Shown here: piece by piece, positions 1 through 7,965 of the stretch
Layout of the letters: every line of letters begins with the position of its first letter
Numbering within the stretch: position 1 is the stretch's first letter
From: a virus
Direction: 5' to 3' (one strand)
Virus record (IMG/VR): IMGVR_UViG_3300027247_000028
Coordinates: 1 to 21,995 of that record
DNA: 21,995 nucleotides
Translations under genes and position numbers: made by a program
Notes under the pieces: model-generated
Seen by the model: the letters and a program-made list of their open reading frames with translations, nothing else
Database searches by the model: none
Told to the model about the DNA's origin: nothing

Positions 1-1572
1 ACTTTGGCTAAATTGGTAGTACAAAGTTTTTACTCCTTCTTCGTGTGCATATAGATATAATGTATTAATATCTTTAGCCGAAACCGATGGGTGTATCATT
101 AAATTTAATGACTGTGATTGGTCGATGTATTTCTGTCTTTGTGCTGCTTGTAGAATAAGTTCCTTTGGCGAGATTTCAATAAATGATTTAAAAACTGCTT
201 TAGTTGGAAAATCTAAATGTTGAACTGATCCGTCCTTCTTTAAGATACTTTCCCATACTTCTGGTGTATTTAAACCATATTTGTCAAGTTCTGCCTCTAA
301 ATGCGCATTTTTGAAAATAGTTTTCGACTTAGCCAAATCTTTAATAAAATAATTTGATTTGATCGGCTCAATACCCATACTAACTTGGCCATGGATAAAT
401 GAACTACTTTTAGTTGGTGCAATTGCAATTAATGTAGTGTTAGCAAAACCTTCTCTGATTGATCGGTAACCCAACTCATCATGAAGATATTTTGATGCTA
501 GTTCGCTCTTTTCTTTTAAGGTTCTAAAGATTTCTGCATTTAACATTTTTGACTGTAAAGAATCAAATTCAATTAGCTTAGATTGGAATAATGAATGGTA
601 TCCAAGAACTCCTAATCCTAATGCTCTGTGTTGTTCAGCGAATCTGTGTGCTCTTGACATACCTGGCATGTTGTATGATTTCTTTACGAATTCGTCCATT
701 ACCGCATTTAAGAACATTGTATAAACTTCGATTGCGTCTGTATCTTTAAGTTCTTCCCAGTGTAAAAGATTAATAGATCCTAAACAACAAACAAAAGAAT
801 TAAAACTGTCGGTTGGTAATTGAATCTCAGAGCATAAATTACTAGCTGTGATTTCCAAACCTAATTCTTTGTATGGTGAATTGTTATTGGTATTATCTTT
901 AAACATAATGTAAGGAAAACCAAATTCATTACGTCTTTGAATAACTTTAGCCCAGATTTTACGTTTGTCTGGATCTCCAGCTTTCATTTCAGCAATCCAT
1001 GCATCAGTAACAGTAACTCCATATTGTAAATTTTGAATAGGATTTCCTTCTGTTCCAATATCTAAGAATTCTAAAATATCATTATGTTCAACTGGTAGCC
1101 ATGCTGCGCATGCTCCTCTTCTTGCTTCAGATTGTTTGCAAACATCGACTGTAGTATCGTACATTCTAGCATAGTGGACTGGTCCATCTGCTGTTCCTCC
1201 TGTCGAAATCTTTGCTCCTCTTTCTCTAATATTTCCTAAATAAATGCTGGTTCCTCCACCATATTTAGACATCATTCCTATTTCTCTGCTTGCATTTAAA
1301 ATACTATCTAATGTATCATCAACATTACTTCCGTAGCAGCTGATTGGTAGACCTTTGTCTTTTCCAAAGTTGATCCATACTGGAGTTGAAAGACTGTAAA
1401 ATCCGCGAGCCATATAGTCCTCGAACTTTTTAGCAAATCCTTCAATTTTTAAATACTTTTCGGCTTTATTTGCAATATCTTTAATTCTCTGTTCCGGTGA
1501 TTCTGTAATATAACCTCTTGACAAAAAGGTTCTACTATTCTCGTTTAGCCAATAGTATTTATTGTATTCCAT
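1..1572 (-). CDS. nrdA: Class I ribonucleoside-diphosphate reductase, large (alpha) subunit, 3'-truncated by window edge
   Basis: Catalytic subunit that reduces ribonucleoside diphosphates to deoxy forms for phage DNA synthesis. The frame is open from an ATG at 1572 to base 1 (524 codons, no stop). Visible landmarks are PISCYG with the first redox cysteine (C79), the N-L-C-S-E active-site loop (N245, C247, E249), the partner cysteine in SFVCCLGSINL (about 262-263) and the G-V-K-T-L-Y-Y radical-transfer tyrosines (Y518, Y519). The C-terminal cysteine tail lies outside the window. The protein starts about 60 residues before STPVWINFG, so there is no N-terminal ATP-cone. That suggests loss of the usual dATP overall-activity control, unless a cone lies in the missing tail. 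It follows nrdB by 24 bases and is probably co-transcribed with it. Identity is very secure. Confidence 0.95.
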   Translation of the reverse strand, partial: MEYNKYYWLNENSRTFLSRGYITESPEQRIKDIANKAEKYLKIEGFAKKFEDYMARGFYSLSTPVWINFGKDKGLPISCYGSNVDDTLDSILNASREIGMMSKYGGGTSIYLGNIRERGAKISTGGTADGPVHYARMYDTTVDVCKQSEARRGACAAWLPVEHNDILEFLDIGTEGNPIQNLQYGVTVTDAWIAEMKAGDPDKRKIWAKVIQRRNEFGFPYIMFKDNTNNNSPYKELGLEITASNLCSEIQLPTDSFNSFVCCLGSINLLHWEELKDTDAIEVYTMFLNAVMDEFVKKSYNMPGMSRAHRFAEQHRALGLGVLGYHSLFQSKLIEFDSLQSKMLNAEIFRTLKEKSELASKYLHDELGYRSIREGFANTTLIAIAPTKSSSFIHGQVSMGIEPIKSNYFIKDLAKSKTIFKNAHLEAELDKYGLNTPEVWESILKKDGSVQHLDFPTKAVFKSFIEISPKELILQAAQRQKYIDQSQSLNLMIHPSVSAKDINTLYLYAHEEGVKTLYYQFSQS

Positions 1573-1596
1573 TCCTTATTTAATTGTTTTTAAGTT

Positions 1597-2577
1597 TTAA
1601 AATAAATCATCTTCTGTGATGCTTTGGCTCTTCTTGTTATAATCAATTTGCTTCTTATAAAAGAAATCGCCTTCTTTTGTTGAAAGAATTTCAACGTCAA
1701 ACCATAATGTCTTTTCGATTTCAGAGAAATCTACTTCGAATACTGGTTTCATACCAATTCTAGCTAGAGAATTGTTAAATCTGTTTTGAATAAAACTCTT
1801 AATAGTATCTTTTGTTAAGAAACTTAGTTCACCCTTTTCAAAGATCCAGTCTAAGATTTTACATTCAGCAATATAAGCTTTTTTACAAGCTGAATCAATT
1901 AATTGTTCGAATTCTTCGTCGAACCATTCTGGGTTTTCTTCTTTGATAATGTTAATAAGTTCAGAACCGAAATTACCATGAATTTCTTCTTCTTTTGAGG
2001 TAGCTTCAACGACATTTGAAATTCCTTTGAAAAGATTTTTCTCTTTATTAAAAGACATCATAATCAAAAATTGGCTAAAAAGGCTGACATGTTCAATGAA
2101 TAGAGAGAATAAAAGCACCGATTTGGTATACATTTTATTGTCTTTACTTCTTGTACCGTCTAGATATTTAGACAAATAGGCTATTCTGTCCTTAATTGCT
2201 GGAATTTCAACGACATGCATGAATTCCTCTTCTAATCCTAAAATTCTTAAAAGTCTAGCATACGCATCTTTGTGTCTTACTTCAGATTCGGCAAATGTCA
2301 TTCCAACATCTCCAATTTCTGTAATTGGCATTCTTTTGTAAAGATCTGCCCAAAATGTTTTTACATTTACTTCGATTTGTGCGATCGCAAGCATAGATCT
2401 TTTAATAACCTCTCTTTCATCGTCCGATATTTTTGTTTTAAAATCATCAATGTCTGTTGTGAAATTAAACTCGGTGTCGATCCAGTATGAATGACGTATT
2501 GCATCCTTATATGCCAGAAGGGAAGGATATTCATAGGGAAGAATATTAACCCTTGGCATAAATATATTTTTATTCAT
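1597..2577 (-). CDS. nrdB: Class I ribonucleoside-diphosphate reductase, small (beta) subunit
   Basis: Metal-cofactor subunit that generates the radical passed to NrdA. The 326-aa length is typical and there is no ATP-cone. Likely metal ligands are E69 (in AQIEV), E99 and H102 (in SEVRH), E162 (in FIEHV), and E197 and H200 (in EEEIH). Y106, four residues after H102, sits where the E. coli radical tyrosine Y122 sits. The first ligand looks like Glu rather than the Asp of classical class Ia enzymes; this comes from a hand alignment and is not certain. The C-terminus ends in D-D-L-F. In this family the tail docks on the alpha subunit, but the ending also resembles sliding-clamp-binding peptides. 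The gene lies 51 bases after the polymerase fragment and 24 bases before nrdA. Confidence 0.93.
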   Translation of the reverse strand: MNKNIFMPRVNILPYEYPSLLAYKDAIRHSYWIDTEFNFTTDIDDFKTKISDDEREVIKRSMLAIAQIEVNVKTFWADLYKRMPITEIGDVGMTFAESEVRHKDAYARLLRILGLEEEFMHVVEIPAIKDRIAYLSKYLDGTRSKDNKMYTKSVLLFSLFIEHVSLFSQFLIMMSFNKEKNLFKGISNVVEATSKEEEIHGNFGSELINIIKEENPEWFDEEFEQLIDSACKKAYIAECKILDWIFEKGELSFLTKDTIKSFIQNRFNNSLARIGMKPVFEVDFSEIEKTLWFDVEILSTKEGDFFYKKQIDYNKKSQSITEDDLF

Positions 2578-2628
2578 AGTGTTATTAGTTTGAATTTTGT
2601 TAGAGGTATTATATATTTCTTTAACAGT

Positions 2629-4038
2629 CTAGATGCTTCTAGATTCTGCAAGTTTTTTATAATATTCTGACTTTTCGAATAGCTGGTAAGATGTAGACTT
2701 ATACTGCTTTCGTTTGTTATATAGGTCAGTAAGAATTTGTTTTAACATCGAGTCTTCTTTGTTATAAACAACTCCATTCTCGCAAACAATTACATTTTTA
2801 TCTTTTCTGCGTTCTTCGATTTTTGCAGCAGTTACCTTTTCAATATATGAATCCGGTGAAATATTAAACTGTCGCATAATTGAAGGATATAGAGACGCAA
2901 AGTCAAATGCACTTACTCCAGCATAGAAACCAACTTTAGGTTCTTTAACAAATGCTCCAGCAAATTGTGTATCTTTTACACCATCATCTCTTTGCTCAGT
3001 ACCGATTCTTAGTCCATCTTCTGCCATTTTTCTGGCGATTAAGGCTTCAGTTACAGCAACCGGAGAGGCTGCTTTATAAATTGGCATTCTAGTAATATTT
3101 GCCAATGTTAAAAGAACTTCCATTGATTTTAATTTTTGGTCAATGAAATAAACCAGCACTGAATCGACTACGTTATAATATACATACTTTTTAAAATCAT
3201 CTCGATACAGGTCTTGTAAACCTCCGTTATATTTGATTTTTCCAATACCAAGAACTTGTCCAGAAACATAATCAAGAGAGTTAGATTCTTTTACTTTTAC
3301 AGTTCTATCGTACTTATCATAAAGTTGCATGTAATCTAGAATTCCCATATGAAGAGGTCTAGAATCTGTTGAATCGAGTGCTTTGGTAATTGCTGATTCA
3401 GCGATATCGATTTGTAAATGTTTACAACGATTAACAATATATTGCCAGTCATAGTTAATAAAGTTCCAACCTGACATCATTGGGAATTTAGGCATGAATT
3501 TATACAGGAATGTATAAACCATATCATATTCTGTTTTGAACTTTATATATTGAAAAGTCCAGTTAACTCCAAATTGTTTAAAATAATCATTAGTATCTTT
3601 TTCAATCTGGGAGATTTGCTCAGCATCAAGGTCTTCTAAACCTAATACAATTGTTTTTCCGTTTGGCGTAATGATAGAGAATGTTAAGATACGAGATTTT
3701 GCTTCTTCTGCTCTTGGAAAACCATCAACGATTTCTGTTTCAATATCGACAAAATAAGTCTTTGGCATATTGTATGCATATATCTCTTCTTTGTCCTTTT
3801 CAGGGAGACTATCCATAAAATATACTAATGAAAATTTATTAAACTGACGAGAATTTTGTAATTTAACTGATCTTCCGTCCCAGTTTTTAACTTTGGTACT
3901 TAAATCTCTTTCTTTGGCGTCGCAAACTGCCCAGTTTTGGTATTGTGGAATTGGGTATCTTTTAAATGCTACTTCTCCGGCTGGATTGTAGTATGAAACC
4001 ATTATTTCTTTATCTCGTTGCTCTATGTCTAATAACAT
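2629..4038 (-). CDS. 43A: Family B DNA polymerase, N-terminal half (exonuclease domain plus palm motif A); split gp43-type
   Basis: First half of a T4 gp43-like replicative polymerase. Exonuclease motifs are intact: exo I FVDIETE (D98, E100), exo II NFINYD (N192, D197) and exo III YYNVVD (Y288, D292). The GAFV turn (361-364) and palm motif A, DFASLYPSI from D379, follow. The ORF stops with TAG at residue 469, in the finger region (LYNKRKQYKS). Motif B (NSxYG) and the catalytic D-T-D of motif C are both missing. Only 51 bases separate it from nrdB, so the second half must be encoded outside this window. Split gp43 genes are known in some T4-like phages (43A/43B), so a natural split is more likely than decay; the exonuclease half shows no damage. 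The start ATG lies 8 bases after an exact TATAAATA. A sequencing error is unlikely, since no polymerase sequence follows in any frame. Confidence 0.9.
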   Translation of the reverse strand: MLLDIEQRDKEIMVSYYNPAGEVAFKRYPIPQYQNWAVCDAKERDLSTKVKNWDGRSVKLQNSRQFNKFSLVYFMDSLPEKDKEEIYAYNMPKTYFVDIETEIVDGFPRAEEAKSRILTFSIITPNGKTIVLGLEDLDAEQISQIEKDTNDYFKQFGVNWTFQYIKFKTEYDMVYTFLYKFMPKFPMMSGWNFINYDWQYIVNRCKHLQIDIAESAITKALDSTDSRPLHMGILDYMQLYDKYDRTVKVKESNSLDYVSGQVLGIGKIKYNGGLQDLYRDDFKKYVYYNVVDSVLVYFIDQKLKSMEVLLTLANITRMPIYKAASPVAVTEALIARKMAEDGLRIGTEQRDDGVKDTQFAGAFVKEPKVGFYAGVSAFDFASLYPSIMRQFNISPDSYIEKVTAAKIEERRKDKNVIVCENGVVYNKEDSMLKQILTDLYNKRKQYKSTSYQLFEKSEYYKKLAESRSI

Positions 4039-4046
4039 TCAGTTTG

Positions 4047-4054
4047 TATTTATA
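4047..4054 (-). promoter_or_regulatory. T4-type late promoter octamer TATAAATA upstream of the polymerase gene
   Basis: Exact match on the minus strand to the T4 late-promoter consensus, in the 21-base gap between dUTPase and polymerase. It ends 8 bases before the polymerase ATG, so a transcript starting a few bases downstream would be nearly leaderless. T4 gene 43 itself is not mainly a late gene, so this could instead be an A/T-rich translation signal. Confidence 0.5.
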
Positions 4055-4059
4055 TGGTA

Positions 4060-4527
4060 TTAATATCCTCTAGCTTGTCTTTGTTTATTCTCTTCTGCTT
4101 TTGCAAAATAATAATTGTAAGCTGTTTTTGCATCTAATCCAATTGAAGATGCATAGTTAATAAAGAAGTGTAGAATGTCTACCCATTCCATATACAATTC
4201 TTTCTTATCGTTTTCAGATAGGTCAGAGATTTTCATGTTCTCATATTTCTTATGAGCAGTTTTCCAGTATTTCCATACTGCATTTCCATCTCCATCTTTA
4301 ATACCACCAAGAGCATCAGTCATCTCGTGAATTTCATCAACTACTGCATGTGTATTAACATGCCAAAAGTTCATAATATCGCGGATAGACATTTCATCAA
4401 AATTAAACCCATAAGTTTGTTGTTGCATGATTTTCTGATTCTCCATAATGTCAGCTAAATGTGTAGTTGACTTGTCATAGAAGTTAACAACTTCTAAATC
4501 TTTGCATTCGTTGTCTATGTTTGCCAT
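4060..4527 (-). CDS. All-alpha dimeric dUTPase (MazG-like superfamily)
   Basis: Hydrolyses dUTP (and probably dUDP) to dUMP, which keeps uracil out of DNA and feeds thymidylate synthesis. The helical metal-binding signature is present: E-x-x-E in VVDEIHEM (E65, E68) and E-x-x-D in EWVDILHFF (E114, D117). The C-terminus, ENKQRQARGY, matches the N-x-x-RQ-x-GY ending typical of phage and Trypanosoma-type dimeric dUTPases. The 155-aa length fits the compact members. It sits directly upstream of the polymerase and ribonucleotide reductase genes, as part of a nucleotide-supply unit, and next to the possible thymine-modification gene. MazG-type pyrophosphatase is the alternative, but the C-terminal motif favours dUTPase. 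Confidence 0.85.
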   Translation of the reverse strand: MANIDNECKDLEVVNFYDKSTTHLADIMENQKIMQQQTYGFNFDEMSIRDIMNFWHVNTHAVVDEIHEMTDALGGIKDGDGNAVWKYWKTAHKKYENMKISDLSENDKKELYMEWVDILHFFINYASSIGLDAKTAYNYYFAKAEENKQRQARGY

Positions 4528-4548
4528 ATCGTTTATTTGATTATTATA

Positions 4549-5589
4549 TTAGAAAAGAGCGTTTTGTTCAAAGTTATTATTAAAAAAATAATCCATTAGA
4601 GAAGTGTCAGCTCTTGCAACTTTTCTTCGATTAATTAGATGTGGGTTACTTCTTAGTCGGTAATAAACTCCATACTGACAAAGTCCTACTTCGCAACCGT
4701 ATGTTTTTAAATCGTCTTGCTCGTCTTGGAAAATCTTCTTGCCATTTACTTCGACATTATGGGTTGATTCATGCAGAGGAATATCTCCAATTAAGTCCTT
4801 ATAGTTCTCTCTAAACCAAATTACCCTGTCACCGTATGGAATATTACAATCTTCGCCAAACATTAAGTCTAACGTAAATCTAGCTCCTGGTCCTGGTACG
4901 CAGAATCTTTCGTCATGATTAACATTGATTCTTGGATTTACCGAATTAGACGTTGAGCAGTGATATCCGTAGTACTGTCCTACACCTTCTAGTGAGGACA
5001 TAATTTCATACATCTCGCTTAAAGAGTTAACCTGGGCCATCCTTCCAGTGATTCCTCGAGGTATAAATGACGCTACCCATAATAAAATATTAATTTTATG
5101 AGCATCTCGTTCCTGGTTTCTAGTCTGAGCAACGTAAGTATTGGCTGCGCCAAATAAACTTGTACGTAATTCAGTACTACCGTAGATCGGCAAACCTAAA
5201 GAAACTGCGTCTTCTAAATTCTTGCGAATTTTATTTTCATATTCTCTGTCGACTAAAAGTCTTTCAAAGTCAATAAGAGCTGTTTTAGGATTTGGATCTC
5301 TTGTTAGAATCTGGTGAATTCCACGAGCTCCGTAAAAGTGAGAAATAATTGTATTGCAGATAATATTGTCCATTGAGATTGGAGCATATACAATATTCTC
5401 CATAATATATCTCATACGGTCATCTAGAGTAATTTGTGGATGGAAGTATTCTACTGTTTCTCCTAACGCATCATCTCCACCGCTATCATAAGTATCGAGA
5501 ACACCCATATTGTAGAGAGCTCTTTCGTTAACTTTGTTAAAGAATCTACCGATATCTTTAACGACTTCCATATTTACCCTATCTCTCAT
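4549..5589 (-). CDS. Helical protein resembling alpha-glutamyl/putrescinyl-thymine pyrophosphorylases and HMdU-kinase helical domains
   Basis: The family remodels 5-hydroxymethyluracil in phage DNA: the pyrophosphorylated base is attacked by an amine or other nucleophile, giving hypermodified thymine. The match rests on a C-terminal helix-hairpin-helix-like stretch, LEGVGQYYGYH (200-210), then RFCVPGPGARFTLDLMF (228-244). This recalls the G-x-G-x-[FY]-x-x-[YH] and GPGA-R signatures of the family. The first 190 residues are mostly helical and I do not recognise them. The protein ends in E-Q-N-A-L-F, close to a Q-x-x-L-F sliding-clamp motif, which would suit an enzyme acting on newly made DNA. 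It lies 10 bases after the FkbM methyltransferase gene and 21 bases before dUTPase. The assignment is from motif memory only; a DNA-glycosylase-like HhH protein of other function is the main alternative. Confidence 0.55.
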   Translation of the reverse strand: MRDRVNMEVVKDIGRFFNKVNERALYNMGVLDTYDSGGDDALGETVEYFHPQITLDDRMRYIMENIVYAPISMDNIICNTIISHFYGARGIHQILTRDPNPKTALIDFERLLVDREYENKIRKNLEDAVSLGLPIYGSTELRTSLFGAANTYVAQTRNQERDAHKINILLWVASFIPRGITGRMAQVNSLSEMYEIMSSLEGVGQYYGYHCSTSNSVNPRINVNHDERFCVPGPGARFTLDLMFGEDCNIPYGDRVIWFRENYKDLIGDIPLHESTHNVEVNGKKIFQDEQDDLKTYGCEVGLCQYGVYYRLRSNPHLINRRKVARADTSLMDYFFNNNFEQNALF

Positions 5590-5598
5590 TTTTAATTT

Positions 5599-6267
5599 TT
5601 ATTTTGTGAACCAGCAATCGTAACCTGCTACGCTTTGAAATACGATTAATTCCTTAACGTGCTGTTTTGGATATAGAGCTGATAATCTTTCTAATGTAGG
5701 TTGAGCATATTGTTTAACTTTACCCATGTGTAATTCTACAAATAAGGCGTCTGGCTGGTATGCTTCTACAAATTCGATAATTTGATATTCTGCTCCTTCA
5801 ATATCAATTTTAATAATATCTGGTTGATATTTCTTTAAGAGCTCGCTGATGTGAATGTTAATAACTTCATCATAGTCGGTAAATTTACTACGTTTCATAA
5901 TAGAAACCGAGCAGTGTGCCTGTTGGCTATTACCTTTATAGATTCTAATAGAAGGTGCTGTACTATCCGATACTGCAGCATGAATTATAGTTGCTTTAGG
6001 CTCGTCTGCAAAACTTTCTGCCATTTTTTCGTAATTGCGAATATCGCATTCTACAGTGTAAACTGCTTTGGCTCCTCCGTCAATTGCTACTTTAGTAAAA
6101 CCTCCAACATTTCCACCTAAATCTAAACAAACTTTATCAGTGAAGTCTATTTCCGGAGTCATGTAATTAGTAATACAGTCAACGATCATGTTTTTATCAA
6201 CTGATTCTGTTGCATTCAAATACTTAATGTATTTTCTTTTTAATTCTCTTTGTACTGGTGTTAACAT
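5599..6267 (-). CDS. FkbM-family SAM-dependent methyltransferase
   Basis: Probable O-methyltransferase. The SAM-binding motif I is clear: CLDLGGNVGGFT (47-58), followed by the acidic residue of motif II in VYTVECD (E73). The FkbM hallmark IIKIDIEGAEYQIIE (K153, D155, E157) is well preserved. The 222-aa length is normal for the family. Members typically methylate hydroxyls on sugars or small molecules rather than bases. The gene is flanked at 6 bases by a HAD phosphatase gene and at 9 bases by the thymine-modification-like gene, so the substrate may be a sugar or inositol moiety made or attached by the neighbours. That substrate is inference; the fold and family are well supported. Confidence 0.88.
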   Translation of the reverse strand: MLTPVQRELKRKYIKYLNATESVDKNMIVDCITNYMTPEIDFTDKVCLDLGGNVGGFTKVAIDGGAKAVYTVECDIRNYEKMAESFADEPKATIIHAAVSDSTAPSIRIYKGNSQQAHCSVSIMKRSKFTDYDEVINIHISELLKKYQPDIIKIDIEGAEYQIIEFVEAYQPDALFVELHMGKVKQYAQPTLERLSALYPKQHVKELIVFQSVAGYDCWFTK

Positions 6268-6273
6268 ATTCTG

Positions 6274-6684
6274 TTATTTTTCTACTAAGTTTGATACTAT
6301 ATGAACTATATCTAGTTCTGGATGCGCTTGTTTAATTACTGCCATTTGAACCTCATCATCTTCAAAGAATCTAACAACTTCAATTCCATCTTTTTTCAGA
6401 TCAGAAATTGTTTTGGCTTTATGTTTTCCAGAAAAGATTCTAGCTTCTACGGTATGGTCTCCTCTTTCTGCTAATGTCATTTGATTAAAGAAAACATTAG
6501 TGGAGATATTAAGTTCTGCTAGTTTTTCAAAAACGTAAGGTGCCTCTTCTTGGCATCTACCTGTTATGATAACATCATCACTCCATCTTGGTCTAATACC
6601 AAGGGAAACTACTCCATCAAAATCGTATGCGTATATTTTATGTGTCATTGGTTTAAATTTTAGCCATTTCCTGAATACTGACAT
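6274..6684 (-). CDS. Small HAD-superfamily phosphatase-like protein
   Basis: Short 136-aa HAD fold without an obvious cap. Motif I is AYDFDGVVS, where the first Asp is the nucleophile. Motif II is IITGR (Thr). A lysine in GKHKAKTISDL fits motif III, and FFEDDEVQ supplies the acidic motif IV. All catalytic positions therefore look present. A second Met at residue 13 (MTHKIYAYDFDG) would place the nucleophile close to the start and could be the true start; neither has a Shine-Dalgarno. Substrate is unknown. Given the neighbouring inositol-phosphate synthase, dephosphorylation of inositol or sugar phosphate is possible, but a nucleotide or polynucleotide 3'-phosphatase role is equally open. Its leader overlaps the terminator of the preceding gene. 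Confidence 0.75.
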   Translation of the reverse strand: MSVFRKWLKFKPMTHKIYAYDFDGVVSLGIRPRWSDDVIITGRCQEEAPYVFEKLAELNISTNVFFNQMTLAERGDHTVEARIFSGKHKAKTISDLKKDGIEVVRFFEDDEVQMAVIKQAHPELDIVHIVSNLVEK

Positions 6685-6695
6685 GCTTGTAAATT

Positions 6696-6722
6696 AAAAA
6701 GATGGAGAATTGCTTCTCCATC
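6696..6722 (-). terminator. Rho-independent terminator after the inositol-phosphate synthase gene
   Basis: A perfect 9-bp stem GATGGAGAA / TTCTCCATC (6701-6709 with 6714-6722) with a 4-base loop. On the minus strand it is followed by a run of five T (6700-6696). It begins 14 bases after the synthase stop codon and ends just before the HAD gene start, so it should reduce read-through into the downstream genes. Confidence 0.85.
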
Positions 6723-6736
6723 TTAGTGTTTGTGAA

Positions 6737-7915
6737 TTAAGCTTTAACTTGTTTAGCAGTAACCTTTGTTAGTTTGCGGTGAGCTAATGCTTCGCATTCT
6801 TGAACGGCATCTGTAAACATCATTTGCTGAGGTGGTGTTTTTTGAGTGAAAGCAGAAGGACCTCTTAAGGCTCCAACTATTCCCATTTCTCTTGCTACTC
6901 TTAAGTAACGAAGAGCGTCAATTACAACTCCTGCAGAGTTTGGAGAATCTTGTACTGAAAGTTGAGCATCAAAGATTACTGGTGCTCCACCAAATCCTTC
7001 AAGTTCTAAACGGAAGTTAGCAACTTTATTATCTCCATAATATGAGATATACTCAGAAGGACCAGCATGTAGGAATGAACCTTCGGTTGCGATTCCACGT
7101 ATTTCGTTTTGAGCACGAATTACGTTTTCTTTAGAAATCTTTTTAGATTTCAAACGGGTTTTGTCTTCCATATTCAAGAAGTCAGTGTTACCACCAACGT
7201 TACGTTGAATGTGTGCTTTTACAACATGTCCTCTTTCGAATGCAAGTTCTTGTAACATTTGAGACAAGATAGAAGCACCAAATTGAGAACGCATATCATC
7301 ACCAATTAATGGAATACCTGCGTCGATAAAACGTTTCTCCCATGCTGGATCAGATGCAATAAATACTGGAATACAGTTTACTAAAGAGATTCCAGTTTCT
7401 AGGCAGATTTCAGCCCAAAATTCTGTAGCATTTTGAGAACCTACCGGTAAGTAGTTAATCAATACTTCTACTTCATGCTCTTTTAATTGAGCAATAACTC
7501 TGTCTTTCCAAAGACGAGACTTTTTATCAGTCCAGTCAGTACGATTCATTTCTGTTGTATTTCTTAAATCTTCAGAAACTAAGAAACGATTTGCTTCTGG
7601 ATATGCATCCATTAACAACGCGTAACCATCAATTACAGGGGCTTCATAAACTGGAGCTTTAGATGTAATTTTTTCAACAATGTTCCATGCTGAATTTGGT
7701 TTTTGCTTCAAGGCAACTCCTAGAGGTTGATTAACTTTACGTTCATCGATGTCGAATGCGCAGACAAATTCAATGTCTTTTGCAGTGTAACCGCCGATGT
7801 CGCTTCTCATCATACCGTCGATGTTGGCTTGATTTTCAGTGTAGAATTGTACTCCTTCTACTAGAGATTTGGCACAGTTTCCTGTTCCAATGATTGCAAC
7901 TTTGATTTTACTCAT
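6737..7915 (-). CDS. ino1: myo-Inositol-1-phosphate synthase (inositol-3-phosphate synthase)
   Basis: Converts glucose-6-phosphate to myo-inositol phosphate in an NAD-dependent cyclisation. The N-terminal NAD-binding loop is VAIIGTGNCAKSL (G10, G12). Family blocks follow in order: NYLPVGSQNATEFW, NCIPVFIASDPAW, IPLIGDDMRSQFGAS, NVGGNTDFLNM, a lysine-rich RLKSKKISKENV, and VIFDAQLSVQDSPNSAGVV. At 392 aa it matches the compact archaeal/actinobacterial type rather than the roughly 530-aa eukaryotic form. The protein looks complete and active. It has its own terminator and a possible promoter, so it may be an independent transcription unit. An inositol-phosphate synthase is unexpected among replication and virion genes. 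It may feed DNA or glycan modification, or alter host inositol lipids; neither role is shown by the sequence. Confidence 0.93.
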   Translation of the reverse strand: MSKIKVAIIGTGNCAKSLVEGVQFYTENQANIDGMMRSDIGGYTAKDIEFVCAFDIDERKVNQPLGVALKQKPNSAWNIVEKITSKAPVYEAPVIDGYALLMDAYPEANRFLVSEDLRNTTEMNRTDWTDKKSRLWKDRVIAQLKEHEVEVLINYLPVGSQNATEFWAEICLETGISLVNCIPVFIASDPAWEKRFIDAGIPLIGDDMRSQFGASILSQMLQELAFERGHVVKAHIQRNVGGNTDFLNMEDKTRLKSKKISKENVIRAQNEIRGIATEGSFLHAGPSEYISYYGDNKVANFRLELEGFGGAPVIFDAQLSVQDSPNSAGVVIDALRYLRVAREMGIVGALRGPSAFTQKTPPQQMMFTDAVQECEALAHRKLTKVTAKQVKA

Positions 7916-7935
7916 GATTTTAGTAATTTGTTTAA

Positions 7936-7965
7936 GTTATACGTGATTTTTATTAAATGTTTCAA
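7936..7965 (-). promoter_or_regulatory. Possible sigma70-like promoter for the inositol-phosphate synthase gene
   Basis: On the minus strand TTGAAA (7965-7960) and TATAAC (7941-7936) are separated by 18 bases. The -10-like box ends 20 bases before the ATG. The boxes fit the bacterial consensus, but the region is very A/T-rich and a Bacteroidota host would prefer TAnnTTTG, which I do not see here. Confidence 0.3.

Noticed and set aside
4060-4527. dUTPase read as a MazG nucleotide pyrophosphohydrolase
   Set aside because: The C-terminal N-x-x-RQ-x-GY ending and E-W-V-D-I-L-H-F fit dimeric dUTPase better than MazG.
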